Part shown: positions 54,584-63,911 of the stretch, piece by piece
Layout: every line of letters starts with the position of its first letter
Position numbering within the stretch: the stretch's first letter is position 1
From: Acidobacteriota bacterium
GTDB lineage: Bacteria > Acidobacteriota > Terriglobia > Acidiferrales > UBA7541
Direction of reading: 5' to 3'
DNA: 64,000 bases
Assembly (NCBI GenBank): GCA_003224235.1
Contig: QHYU01000150.1
Location: 16,852-80,851 of the forward strand
Translations under genes and position numbers: made by a program
Notes under the pieces: generated by a model
The model's database searches: none
The model's input: the letters and a program-made list of their open reading frames with translations, nothing else
Told to the model about the DNA's origin: nothing

Positions 54584-55204
54584 TGTTCATCTCCGCGATC
54601 GTGAGACATAGCTGAAGTCTCGCTGGATCGCCGCTTCCCCGGCCCGATCTCTTTGGATGGACCCCAGGCACCGGACGCCATGGCCAATCAGTGCGGTCGC
54701 GGGAAGCCCGATAAGTTCCAGGGTCAGCAAGATTTGCGCGCTCTCGTTCCAACGCAACCACCTACTCATTGCCAACCTCTCTTTGAGAACGAACTCTTCT
54801 CTTCTAATGACGCAGATCGTATCCCGGCTCACTCAGCAATGTATTAAGTCGATGCAAAAAGATGTAAAAATTTGTGAAACACCGATGAATTATCTTTCAG
54901 ATATTGCCGCAAGCCTGCTTAAAGCAAAAGAACCCTTCGGCAAGAAGGCCTCGTTTTGCTGAACCGGCCGACTTGGCTTGCCAGCCGGCGCACGACCCGC
55001 AGTGCTATTTCTCCGAGGATGGCCCGCCCTGGCCTCGGATGGCAGCCTCTGCGCGCGTAGCATTTCTCCTCTCGCGCGGGAATCCTTGCTTTGCGCGCTC
55101 GGTGGTGAAGTAAAATGCTGTTGTCTGTTTTTTTACAGCTCTCTAATCATTGGTTTCCGTTTTGGGGTTCTAACTGGGAGGCCCTGGGACATGAAGGAGG
55201 CTGC
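54584..55204. other. Intergenic region upstream of the sigma factor
   Basis: About 620 bases without a supported gene. No RNA gene or obvious repeat is seen. A TAAAAT hexamer near 55110 is a weak candidate -10 for the small ORF that follows. Confidence 0.4.
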
Positions 55205-55333
55205 ATGGGGATCCAGGGAATGGCCGTTGCCGCCAAGAAAGAAGATTGCGCTTGTAGCGCACGACAGGTTAACTTTCACGCCGAACAAATCCGGTTTCGG
55301 TTCCTCCTGGCTGTTGGCGAAGCCATTATCTGA
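55205..55333 (+). CDS. Possible 42-residue protein
   Basis: Supported mainly by GAAGGAGG at 4 bases before the ATG. The product is not recognised; it has no membrane helix and two Cys close together (KEDCACSARQ). It may be a chance ORF. Confidence 0.3.
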   Translation: MGIQGMAVAAKKEDCACSARQVNFHAEQIRFRFLLAVGEAII

Positions 55334-55360
55334 GCCAAACCCGCCCCTTCCCTGGTCATG

Positions 55361-55831
55361 TTAGGTTCCGCTCCCCGCAAAGAAGGCGATCGCAGATGGG
55401 GCCTGGTTCACAAGCAGCCAGTAGAGATGAAGTTGCTTGACGGTCTCCCGGAACTGCTCAAAATCCACTGGCTTTTGGATATAGCTGTTCACGCCCCAGT
55501 TATAGCTGCCGATCAGATCCTTTTCTTCTACGGAAGAAGTGAGGATAACCACCGGGATCACCTTCGTGCGGGGGTCGCTCTTGATCGCGCGGAGCACTTC
55601 CAGTCCGTCCACTTTGGGCAGCTTCAAGTCCAGGAGGACCAGTTTAAGTGGGTGCTCGGAGACGCGGTCGCTATAGGCTCCACGGCCGAAAAGATAATCC
55701 AGGGCTTGCTCACCGTCGCGCGCCACCTGAATCCGATTGGACATGTGGTTTTGGCGCATCGCATGCAGGGTCAGCTCCAAGTCCGCCGGATTATCTTCCA
55801 CTAGCAGTATTTCTACTGGTTCTGTCGGCAC
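55361..55831 (-). CDS. Single-domain response regulator
   Basis: 156 residues. Receiver fold: acidic pair EDN (12-14), phosphoacceptor Asp68 in VLLDLKLPKVDG, Thr in VVILTSSVEE and Lys in YIQKPVDF. Its pattern fits Rcp1-like regulators that partner PAS or phytochrome-type kinases. It overlaps the upstream kinase gene by 19 bases, so the pair is co-translated. Confidence 0.93.
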   Translation of the reverse strand: MPTEPVEILLVEDNPADLELTLHAMRQNHMSNRIQVARDGEQALDYLFGRGAYSDRVSEHPLKLVLLDLKLPKVDGLEVLRAIKSDPRTKVIPVVILTSSVEEKDLIGSYNWGVNSYIQKPVDFEQFRETVKQLHLYWLLVNQAPSAIAFFAGSGT

Positions 55832-57606
55832 ACCACACCTCGCTGTGCTGGGGTGATCTCGCGTTCACTCTGACTGGCCACTCCCAGGGTGAAATAAAAA
55901 GTAGCGCCTTTGTAGGGTTCCGCTTCCGCCCAAACGCGGCCGCCGTGCTTGTGGATGATGCGCTGGACATTGGCTAGCCCCACCCCTGTGCCCTCGAAAT
56001 CCTCCTGAAGGTGAAGACGCTGAAAGATGCCAAACAGCTTTTCCACGTATCTCATGTTGAAGCCGACCCCATTGTCACGGACGAAGAACACCACCTCGCC
56101 GTCCAGGGTCATCTGGTCCACTTGGATGATCGCGTGTTCTTGGTGGCGGGTGAACTTGATGGCGTTTGAGAGCAGGTTGGCGAACACCAATTTTATTAAG
56201 CCGGGATCACACTTCGCAGAAGGCAATTTCCCGATTATCCATTCGATCCTCCGCCCTTCCGCCTCAGGCTTGAGGTCAGTAAGGACCGCTTCGATCAGCG
56301 AATACAAGTCCGTTAATTGCTCTTTCAACGCCTGGCGCCCCACCCGCCCCAAGTTCAGCAAATCATCCACTAATTTTCCCATTTGCTGGACGCCCTTCTG
56401 AATGTGCTGCAAGCAGTGCAGGGCGGCAGGGTCGATTCGAAGGCCAAATTCTCGCTCAAGAATTTGAGAGAACCCGCTGATTTGACGCAGGGGCGCCCGC
56501 AGGTCGTGGGAGACGGAGTAAGTAAAGGCTTCCAGCTCTTTGTTGGCAGCAGCGAGTTCAGTATTCGAACGCGCCAGTTCCGCCTTCTGGCGTCCCAGCG
56601 CCTCCTCGGCCTGTTTGCGTGCGGTGATGTCGTGCACGAAGGAGTTGAAGGTATAGATTCGCCCCAATCGAAGCGGGGTGATGGTTAGCTCTACAGGGAA
56701 CTCGTGTCCATCCCGGTGCAATGCTGTGATCTCAATTCTCGTGTTCAACACGGGGCCCTGACCCGTAGCCAGAAAGTGTTCAAGACCTCGTCTGTGGGCT
56801 TCCCGGTATTGGGGGGGAATAATCGTCTGCGCCAAAGGCTGGCCAGTCACTTCTGAGCGTGACCAGCCGAAAGTGCTCTCGGCTTGGTGGTTCCAATCTG
56901 TGATCCTTCCCTCGCTGTCCATGGCGATGAACGCTTCATGGACTGTGTCGATAACCGAGCGAATTCGTTCCTCGCTCTCTCGCAGCGTGTCGTCGGCCCG
57001 CTTGCGGTCGGTGATGTCGCGCGTCACTTTCGAAAAGCCACAGAGGCATCCCGCCTCGTCGCGCACGGCCGTGATGACCACATCGGCCCAGAACCGCGAC
57101 CCATCTTTGCGCACTCGCCAGCCCTCGTCTTCCAGCCGACCCTCGCTCGCTGCCACGCTCAACTGCTGCTCGGGCTTGCCCCGCTCGCTGTCTTCAGGAG
57201 GATAAAAGCAGGAGAAATGCTGGCCGATGATCTCATCTGGGCGATAACCCTTAATTTGTTCTGCCCCCCTGTTCCAACTGACGATATGCCCCAAGGGATC
57301 CAACATGAAAATCGCGTAGCCCTTTACGCCCTCCACCAGCAGCCGGAAGCGTTCTTCGCTCGCGCATCGCATGTCCTCGGCCCGCTCACGCTCAACGTCC
57401 GATCGGTTCAACGACACGACGGTCCGGTAAAGCAAGACTGCGAACACGACGATGTTTGAGCTGGCAAGAAGAGCCATACCGAACGCGGCACCGTAGAGCC
57501 AGCCCACTAGGATCGAACAGCCCGTAAGGATGACAATTGCGCTGACCGCCTGTGGGAAGGATTTGGCCGAAGAAATCAGAAGGGACTTGAATTGAGCAGT
57601 CATCAT
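55813..57606 (-). CDS. PAS-domain sensor histidine kinase
   Basis: 597 residues. Two N-terminal membrane helices (about 15-60), then two PAS/PAC domains (FRLLVEGVKGYAIFMLDPLG; RIRSVIDTVHEAFIAMDSEGRITDWN). The dimerisation box has the phospho-acceptor His367 in YSVSHDLRAPLRQISGF. The ATPase has NLLSNAIKFT (N box), DNGVGFN (G1) and GTGVGLANV (G2). It phosphorylates the overlapping response regulator. The signal sensed is unknown. Confidence 0.93.
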   Translation of the reverse strand: MMTAQFKSLLISSAKSFPQAVSAIVILTGCSILVGWLYGAAFGMALLASSNIVVFAVLLYRTVVSLNRSDVERERAEDMRCASEERFRLLVEGVKGYAIFMLDPLGHIVSWNRGAEQIKGYRPDEIIGQHFSCFYPPEDSERGKPEQQLSVAASEGRLEDEGWRVRKDGSRFWADVVITAVRDEAGCLCGFSKVTRDITDRKRADDTLRESEERIRSVIDTVHEAFIAMDSEGRITDWNHQAESTFGWSRSEVTGQPLAQTIIPPQYREAHRRGLEHFLATGQGPVLNTRIEITALHRDGHEFPVELTITPLRLGRIYTFNSFVHDITARKQAEEALGRQKAELARSNTELAAANKELEAFTYSVSHDLRAPLRQISGFSQILEREFGLRIDPAALHCLQHIQKGVQQMGKLVDDLLNLGRVGRQALKEQLTDLYSLIEAVLTDLKPEAEGRRIEWIIGKLPSAKCDPGLIKLVFANLLSNAIKFTRHQEHAIIQVDQMTLDGEVVFFVRDNGVGFNMRYVEKLFGIFQRLHLQEDFEGTGVGLANVQRIIHKHGGRVWAEAEPYKGATFYFTLGVASQSEREITPAQRGVVCRQNQ

Positions 57607-58186
57607 TCTCCCAACTGTCCATGGGGGCAGCTAGTACCACGACTACTATCGCCCCCCATCCGTGGTCAACCCAGGAAACTGATCGACTTGCCCTCAGAAT
57701 TAATCTTTCGCCTGGCATTCGGGGCGGATTCTATTAGGTTCCCGGAAATGAGCGCATCACGGGCGACCTCGAACATAGTGTTTATCTGAATCTTCGAGGC
57801 TCAACTCTCCCCCCTACGACCACCCTCATAACGTCTGGCAATGGATGACCCATTCCAATGCTACAGACGCCGCGCGGATTAAGGGCGCATTTGGGGCGCG
57901 AGGTTGCCAAAAGATTACTGCACTTGAAAGGTGCTTTGTTTTGTAAGCAGCAGATGTCTCTAGATCTGAACACAGTATAGGCCCTCAGCCTGTGCTCGCG
58001 CGGCAGCAGTTACAAGAGCACAGACTAAGTCTCTGCCACTCGGGCCACTGGGTTTTCAACCAACTACTAGACGAAACCCACGCCTGCGGTTCAGTTCACG
58101 GCACACCCGCGCTCGCAAACGCGTTTTCCTTTCTACTCTCCTGCTACACTGGTTCGCCAAGACTCCGCCCGCCGGTCTGCACTGGA
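57607..58186. other. Divergent intergenic region between the histidine kinase and SulP transporter
   Basis: About 580 bases. An in-frame extension of the transporter ORF back to 57992 is not protein-like and is rejected. No RNA, repeat or certain promoter was identified. Confidence 0.4.
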
Positions 58187-59887
58187 ATGAACGTTTCTAT
58201 GAATGCGTGGCTCCCCAAATCCGTTCTGCTTTTGCGCGACTACGATCTCCACAAGTTTGTCTCTGACTTGATCGCAGGAATCACGGTTGGCCTTGTGGCC
58301 TTGCCGCTGGCCATGGCCTTTGCCATCGCTTCTGGCGTCTCGCCCCAGGCCGGAATTTACTGCGCTATCGTCACAGGCTTTCTGATCTCGGCTCTCGGCG
58401 GCTCAAAGACGCAGATTGGCGGACCCACGGGCGCGTTTGTGGTTGTGGTCGCGAGCATCATCGCGCGGTACGGAATCGATGGCCTGTTTACCTGCACGAT
58501 GATGGCTGGGGTCCTGCTCGTCCTGCTGGGCATCACCGGCATGGGCACGGCGGTGAAGTTCTTTCCGCGCCCCGTCGTGGTCGGTTTCACCAACGGCATC
58601 GCCATTCTCATTGCCAGCACGCAAATCCGTGATTTTTTCGGCTTGCGGATGGACCATGTCCCCGGCCATTTCTTCCAGCGGATGGCGGCGATCGGGGGGC
58701 ATTTCCGCACCATCTCCTGGCCGGCGACGCTTCTCGCCGTGGCCTCGCTTCTGGTCATGGTGTTCTGCGCCAAATTCAGCAAGCGTATCCCCGGAGCGAT
58801 TCTGGCCTGCTTCGGCGCCACCGCGGCCGTCAGCTTGTTTCACCTGCCCGTCGAGACAATCGGCACTCGCTTTGGAGGGATCCCCAACGGCCTGCCTAAA
58901 ATTGCCTTGCCGCAATTTCGTCCCGATCTCTTGCTTCACCTGCTCTCTCCCGCATTAACCGTGGCCATGCTGGGCGCCATCGAGTCCCTGATGTCCGCGG
59001 TTGTCTCCGACCGCATGAGCAACGACAAACACAATCCCAATGTCGAGCTAGTGGCGCAGGGCGTGGCCAACATCGCCTCGCCGCTCTTTGGCGGGCTGCC
59101 GGCCACAGGCGCCATCGCGCGCACAGCCACCAATGTGCGCTCAGGAGCAAAGACACCTATCGCGGGCATGATCCACGCGCTGACGCTCTTGGCAGTGGTG
59201 TTGTTCGCCGCGCCTCTCGTGAAAGACGTGCCGCTTGCGGCGCTTGCCGGCATCCTGCTGATGGTGGCCTACAACATGGGTGATTGGGAGGAAATCCCGG
59301 AGATTTTGAAGCTGACAAAGGGGGACATCAGCGTCTGGCTTCTCACCATGACGCTCACTGTAATCACAGATCTCAGCTTCGCGGTCGAGGTCGGCATGTT
59401 GCTCGCTGCTTTTACGTTCATTCGAAAGGTTTCCATCACCACCACCGTTTCGCAGGTAACAGACGAATACATCGAAGACGGCCGAGTCCACATTTTGCAG
59501 GACAAACAGATTCCCCCTTATGTCACCGTGTTCCGCATCCACGGGCCATTTCTCTTCGGAGTAACCGACAAGATCTCCGAGATAACAGACCGTCTCGACG
59601 AGTTGCCTCCCGTTGTGATCTTGCGCCTGCGGAATATGACCGCGATTGACGCCACGGGGCTGGCAGCGCTCGAGGATCTGGCCAGCCGCCTTCGCGCCTC
59701 CGGCCGGTCTATGCTTCTCTGTGGTGCGCGCGAACAGCCCGCGCGTCTCATGCACGAGGCCAAATTCGACCGCCACGTGGGAGCGAAAAACCTCTGCGCG
59801 AACATAGCCGAGGCACTCAAGCGCGCTGCCGACGTGTATCAGGCGCAACACGCCCCCGCTAGCCTCGAGCAGGAGATCACGAAGTGA
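58187..59887 (+). CDS. SulP-family anion transporter with STAS domain
   Basis: 566 residues from the ATG at 58187; a second ATG four codons later is possible. About 11-12 membrane helices start at LIAGITVGLVALPLAMAFAIASGVSPQAGIYCAIVTGFLISALGGSK, the SulP signature. The C-terminal STAS domain is VTVFRIHGPFLFGVTDKI to LRNMTAIDATGLAALEDL. It probably imports sulfate, bicarbonate or another anion. The substrate cannot be decided from sequence. Confidence 0.92.
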   Translation: MNVSMNAWLPKSVLLLRDYDLHKFVSDLIAGITVGLVALPLAMAFAIASGVSPQAGIYCAIVTGFLISALGGSKTQIGGPTGAFVVVVASIIARYGIDGLFTCTMMAGVLLVLLGITGMGTAVKFFPRPVVVGFTNGIAILIASTQIRDFFGLRMDHVPGHFFQRMAAIGGHFRTISWPATLLAVASLLVMVFCAKFSKRIPGAILACFGATAAVSLFHLPVETIGTRFGGIPNGLPKIALPQFRPDLLLHLLSPALTVAMLGAIESLMSAVVSDRMSNDKHNPNVELVAQGVANIASPLFGGLPATGAIARTATNVRSGAKTPIAGMIHALTLLAVVLFAAPLVKDVPLAALAGILLMVAYNMGDWEEIPEILKLTKGDISVWLLTMTLTVITDLSFAVEVGMLLAAFTFIRKVSITTTVSQVTDEYIEDGRVHILQDKQIPPYVTVFRIHGPFLFGVTDKISEITDRLDELPPVVILRLRNMTAIDATGLAALEDLASRLRASGRSMLLCGAREQPARLMHEAKFDRHVGAKNLCANIAEALKRAADVYQAQHAPASLEQEITK

Positions 59888-59933
59888 CCGCTGGACGCCA
59901 GCCTGTGTTGTAGCGGCGGGCTTTCGCCGGTAC

Positions 59934-60104
59934 CCCACTCTAAAGAGTCCGTGTGAAAACCCCGACTTGATAGGGCTTCAGCGGCTGAAAGCGCGGGGAG
60001 ATATGGAAATGGTCAGACTTGCGGCACGCCTGAAGGCGTGCCCTGACGAAAACTTGGCTTTTCACAAAGGCTCTAAACGGGCGCCCGCGGGTTTCTAGAG
60101 TGGG
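59934..60104. repeat. Palindromic, MITE-like repeat element
   Basis: CCCACTCTA (59934-59942) is mirrored by TAGAGTGGG (60096-60104). Just inside, GAGTCCGTGTGAAAA (59945-59959) pairs imperfectly with TTTTCACAAAGGCTC (60059-60073). An inner perfect hairpin, GGCACGCC-TGAA-GGCGTGCC (60023-60042), lies between. This nested symmetry without a coding region is typical of small non-autonomous repeats. Copy number elsewhere is unknown. Confidence 0.6.
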
Positions 60105-60162
60105 AGGCCGGCGCTGCGCGGATGCGTGCCTGAGGACAGCCCGGTTGTTCAAGGCGTTTGGG

Positions 60163-60825
60163 CTATTGCAAGATCCACCGGCTCGGCTTCTCGACAAATT
60201 GAAACCCGTAGTGCGGCGAAGCTGTATTGCGCCGTTCGGAGCGCACCGCGCGCGCCTGCCCTATGTACCGGTCTTCCTGGCTTAAGAAAACCTTTACCAC
60301 TGAGTCTTTCTCTAATTGAGCCGGGCAACCGCAAAAGAAGCCGCCTGCGCTTACGTCCTCCGTCGTGGCCAGCACCTCAAACTTTGCTCCACTTGTGTCC
60401 GTTCCCTCCAGCCTTAGAAGCACTCTCAGCCGAATCCGCACCTCAGCCCGGCGCTCCGGCTGTTTGGCCTTCAGGACGTCCGCCAAGCGGGCCTTCAGCC
60501 TGCTGAAATCCAGCGGCTTTTCAAAGTATTCCGCGGCACCGAGATTCTGACAAAATGCCTTGTACTTCTCGGCAGGCTCCCCGCTGATGATGAAGATCGG
60601 GATCAGCTGGGTGAGGCTGACGGAGGCCAGAGTTTGGCACAGCTCGAAGCCGGAAAACTTTGGCATCACCAAATCCAGCAGAACACAATCAGGCTTTTGT
60701 TGCAGCGCAAGCGCGAGGGCTTCGCTTGCGTCTCCAGTCTCGATGATTTCATACTCGTCTTCCAGATGATCTCGAAGCAGCTCCCGCATTGCTTCGTCAT
60801 CTTCGACAATTAAGAGCTTGGGCAC
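60163..60825 (-). CDS. Response regulator with PilZ domain (c-di-GMP effector)
   Basis: 220 residues. The receiver domain has Asp9-Asp10, Asp51 in CVLLDLVMPK and Lys103 in FEKPLD. PilZ follows from about 124: RxxxR is R126-R130 (RRAEVR), and DxSxxG is D157-G162 (EDVSAGGFF), the two c-di-GMP-binding motifs. It should couple phosphorylation to c-di-GMP binding. A diguanylate cyclase gene lies on the opposite strand 0.8 kb away. Confidence 0.9.
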   Translation of the reverse strand: MPKLLIVEDDEAMRELLRDHLEDEYEIIETGDASEALALALQQKPDCVLLDLVMPKFSGFELCQTLASVSLTQLIPIFIISGEPAEKYKAFCQNLGAAEYFEKPLDFSRLKARLADVLKAKQPERRAEVRIRLRVLLRLEGTDTSGAKFEVLATTEDVSAGGFFCGCPAQLEKDSVVKVFLSQEDRYIGQARAVRSERRNTASPHYGFQFVEKPSRWILQ

Positions 60826-61254
60826 GATATCCCAGTCTAATCGACTCTTTACCTGAAATCACTCCGGGGCACTGTCCTAAATTTAGCAGAAAAATGCCCA
60901 GCATGCGGTCTCAGATGAAACCGAACGACGGCACGCGAAAGAGCAGACGGTAATATCTAACCGGATTAGCTCGAGAGTCGTCTCAAGCTAAATTTTAAAA
61001 GAGTGTGGATAACCGGATCGGGAACTATAGCCGGTGCTCACCAAACTAAGCACTTGTGCTTCTAGGCGCTCACGACGGCGTCTCGACTGCGGTAACGGCG
61101 AAGCGCGAAAGGCTGAACCCAAACTCCCGAAACCTCTGAAAATATGGCCGATTTTTTCCGATCTTGCTTGTGAAGCTGGGCTCTGGCACCGCTGTGGAGC
61201 CTCGAATCTGCTCGCTCTTGTAAGCAAAGAGGGCACATTGGCGGAATTCCGACC
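60826..61254. other. Divergent intergenic region between the REC-PilZ gene and the MASE1 fragment
   Basis: About 430 bases, with no RNA or repeat recognised and no confident promoter. Confidence 0.4.
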
Positions 61255-61335
61255 TTGACTACACTCTGCGCTCAAGCAAGAGTTGCACAGCATCTGAATT
61301 ATTCGCCCTTAAATGCGGCAAGAGGCGTTGGGGCC

Positions 61336-61611
61336 ATGGTGGCTGGCGTACTCCAGTGGATCGCAGAGAGTCTCCCTCCTCTCGCCTCGGGGAAGACGCC
61401 GAACCAATTGACCTCTAGGCACTTTCTGCATTCCCGATTACTTACGAATCTAGCGCTTGTCGCCATCACAGCCGCCGTTTATTTCCTCACAGGCAAAATT
61501 GGGCTAAGGCTGGCCTTCGTGCATCCCAGCGCGACGCTCGTGTGGCCTCCCACCGGGATCGCGTTAGCGTTCAAGCTGACTTTTGCGAATGAATCCGGAA
61601 AGGAGATCTGA
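61336..61611 (+). pseudogene. Truncated MASE1 sensor-domain fragment
   Basis: 91 residues from the ATG at 61336; the frame stays open back to 61255. It ends in LVAITAAVYFLTGKIGLRLAFVHPSATLVWPPTGIALAF, the conserved beginning of the MASE1 membrane sensor domain, which normally continues for seven or more helices. Only the first helix and part of the next loop remain before a stop at 61611, which lies 2 bases from the ATG of the diguanylate cyclase. It is a remnant of a sensor cut off at its first helices. Confidence 0.65.
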
Positions 61612-61613
61612 CG

Positions 61614-63629
61614 ATGTCCACGCCACAGATCCTGGTCGTCGAGGACGAAGGCATCACCGCAATGGACCTGGAAGCAAGGTTGAAGCGCTTGGGATATTCC
61701 GTACCTGCGGTTGTCTCTTCCGGAGAAGAGGCAATCCTAAGGGCAGAGGAGACTCATCCGGACTTGGTGTTGATGGATATCGTGTTGAGAGGGCAGACGG
61801 ACGGAGTGCAAGCGGCCCAGGAATTACAGAGTCGCCTCGGCATTCCCGTTGTCTATCTCACCGCTTATTTTGACGACGCGACGCTGGAACGCGCAAAGGC
61901 GACGGAGCCATTCGGCTACATTATTAAACCATTTAAAGACATCAATCTTCGGACCTCGATTGAAATTGCTCTGCGCAGGCATGAAGCGGAAAACGCATGG
62001 CTGGTTGCCAGGCATGGAGTCGAGTCGCCAGTCCAATATAGCGTTACACCGGTAGCGGATAAGGAAGGCAATAATGGCGATGCCGTCTCATTCTTCGAAG
62101 CTATCGACGCAGTGCAGGTAGGTGAAACACAACGAGCGGAGCCCCTTGGTGTCAGCGAGACCCTGGTCCCCAGTACGCCGCTATCCGTTGTTGAACTCAA
62201 GCTAGCGGAGCGCATGGGTCTTCTCGAGGCTTTGGTGCAAAATAGCCCGCTGGCGACGGTTGTGCTTGACCCCCAGCAACGTGTCCTAATCTGCAATCCC
62301 GTGTTCGGGGACCTTTTCCTCTACCAGCGGCAAGAGATTTTGGGCCACAAGCTGGGCGAACTCATCAAGGACTACGTCACAGGCACCGACACGATCGAGG
62401 TCAGCCCGAGTGTTTTATCTGGCCAGGTTCTGCGCACCACTGGCCGCAGATGCCGGAGCGATGGCACGGTCGTGGATGTGGGGATTTGCGGCGTGCCCGT
62501 ATTCGTGAACGGGAAATTGGAAGGAGTCTATGTCGTTTATCAGGACATTACCGAGCGCCGGCGTGCCGAGGAAGCGCTTCAGCAAGGCAACGCCGTGCTC
62601 AGGGGCTGGTTGCAGGCGCTCGAGAAGCGCTCTGAGGAAACCACTCTGCTCAACGAGATGGTTGAACTGCTGCAGACCTGCGTTAGCGCGGAGGAAGCCT
62701 ACGCCGTCGTTACGCGCTCCGCACAGCAGCTCTTCCCCAGCGAGGCGGGCTCGCTGTGCGTTCTGAATGCCTCGCAGAACCTGGTCGAGGCGGTGGCGAT
62801 CTGGGGTCAGCCTCTAGTGGGTGAGCGCGTGTTCGCTCCCGAGGACTGTTGGGCGCTGCGGCGCGGGCAGGTGCACGCGGTGGAGGATCCCGCCTCGGGC
62901 CTGGTCTGCCGGCATTTGGGTGTGTTCCGTGGCGTGAGCTATCTGTGCGTGCCGATGATGGGGCAGGGCGAGGCACTTGGAGTGTTGCATGTGCAGAGCG
63001 GCAGCGGCGCGGTGGAGCGGGAGAATCACTTGACCGATGCCCAACAGCGGCTAGCGGTCAACACGGCGGGACACATCGCCCTGGCCCTGGCCAACCTGCG
63101 GTTGCGGGAAACGTTACGGATGCAGTCGATTCGGGATCCCCTCACGGGGTTGTTCAACCGGCGGTACATGGAAGAGTCGTTGGCGCGCGAGTTGCGGCGA
63201 GCGGCCCGGAACCAGCGCCGGCTGGGAGCCATCATGCTCGACCTGGACAAATTCAAGGTCTTCAATGACACGTATGGTCATGCGGCCGGCGACGCGCTGC
63301 TGCGGAAGCTGGGAGGATTCCTAAGGTCCCGCACCCGGGGCGAAGACATTGCGTGCCGTTATGGTGGCGAGGAGTTTGTCGTGATTCTGCCGGAAGCCTC
63401 GATCGAGGTTACGCAGCAACGCGCGGAGCAGTTGCGGGAAGAGTTCAAATTCCTAACCGTACAGCACCGGGGCCAGACCCTCGGAGCCCTGACGTTGTCG
63501 GTCGGCGTAGCTGTTTTCCCAGAGCACGGCACAACTGTCGAGGACATCTTGCACGCCGTCGACACGGCCCTCTACCGCGCTAAAGCGGAGGGCCGCGACC
63601 GCGTAGTCACTGGGAAAGCCCTCGAGTAA
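61614..63629 (+). CDS. REC-PAS-GAF-GGDEF diguanylate cyclase
   Basis: 671 residues. The receiver (1-120) has Asp55 in LVLMDIVLRG; PAS (about 200-330; LVQNSPLATVVLDPQQRVL); a GAF-like domain (about 350-490); and GGDEF from about 505 (DPLTGLFNRRYMEESLARE). The active site is GGEEF (584-588), with the inhibitory I-site RGED exactly five residues upstream, so it should make c-di-GMP with product inhibition. It follows the MASE1 fragment by 2 bases. Confidence 0.93.
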   Translation: MSTPQILVVEDEGITAMDLEARLKRLGYSVPAVVSSGEEAILRAEETHPDLVLMDIVLRGQTDGVQAAQELQSRLGIPVVYLTAYFDDATLERAKATEPFGYIIKPFKDINLRTSIEIALRRHEAENAWLVARHGVESPVQYSVTPVADKEGNNGDAVSFFEAIDAVQVGETQRAEPLGVSETLVPSTPLSVVELKLAERMGLLEALVQNSPLATVVLDPQQRVLICNPVFGDLFLYQRQEILGHKLGELIKDYVTGTDTIEVSPSVLSGQVLRTTGRRCRSDGTVVDVGICGVPVFVNGKLEGVYVVYQDITERRRAEEALQQGNAVLRGWLQALEKRSEETTLLNEMVELLQTCVSAEEAYAVVTRSAQQLFPSEAGSLCVLNASQNLVEAVAIWGQPLVGERVFAPEDCWALRRGQVHAVEDPASGLVCRHLGVFRGVSYLCVPMMGQGEALGVLHVQSGSGAVERENHLTDAQQRLAVNTAGHIALALANLRLRETLRMQSIRDPLTGLFNRRYMEESLARELRRAARNQRRLGAIMLDLDKFKVFNDTYGHAAGDALLRKLGGFLRSRTRGEDIACRYGGEEFVVILPEASIEVTQQRAEQLREEFKFLTVQHRGQTLGALTLSVGVAVFPEHGTTVEDILHAVDTALYRAKAEGRDRVVTGKALE

Positions 63630-63703
63630 CAGGCAAAGCCTGGGTCCGAAGACCGGGGCTACAGGGCCTCGCCTAGCAGGCTGCTGAAAAACTCATCATG
63701 TCG

Positions 63704-63834
63704 TCATTCCGAGGAGCCCCCTCGACTTTGCTCGGGACAGGCTCCGGCGACGAGGAATCTCTCTAAGTGCTTGATTTCGTGAGCAGAGAGATTCCTCGCG
63801 GAGTTTATCCCGCCCCTGGCGGGGCTCGGAATGA
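63704..63834. repeat. Long nested inverted repeat next to the IS110-type element
   Basis: Outer arms: TCATTCCGAG plus CCCC (63704-63720, with three extra bases) pair with GGGGCTCGGAATGA (63821-63834). Inner arms CGAGGAATCTCTCT (63751-63764) and AGAGAGATTCCTCG (63785-63798) pair perfectly over 14 bases. Repeats of the form TCATTCCGAG...AGGAATCTCTC are familiar from many environmental genomes. A GGCTGCTGAAAAACTC stretch just before it (63679-63694) resembles ends of insertion sequences. Confidence 0.6.
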
Positions 63835-63844
63835 ATATATGAAA

Positions 63845-63911
63845 GCGCGACTCCTGCCGTCAGCGTAGGCTGACGGTGGAGATCCCTTTTAGGAAAGAAA
63901 AGGAGTCGCGC
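63845..63911 (+). promoter_or_regulatory. Stem-loop enclosing the transposase ribosome-binding site
   Basis: GCGCGACTCCT (63845-63855) is perfectly complementary to AGGAGTCGCGC (63901-63911). The second arm ends directly before the ATG and contains the AGGAG ribosome-binding site. Between the arms, CCGTCAGC-GTAG-GCTGACGG (63857-63876) forms an 8-bp hairpin. The fold would hide the ribosome-binding site when transcribed, limiting transposase synthesis. Confidence 0.6.

Noticed and set aside
57992..58186. Upstream extension of the SulP transporter
   Set aside because: The extra 65 residues are polar, Cys/His-rich and unlike SulP N-termini, and no ribosome-binding site supports that start.
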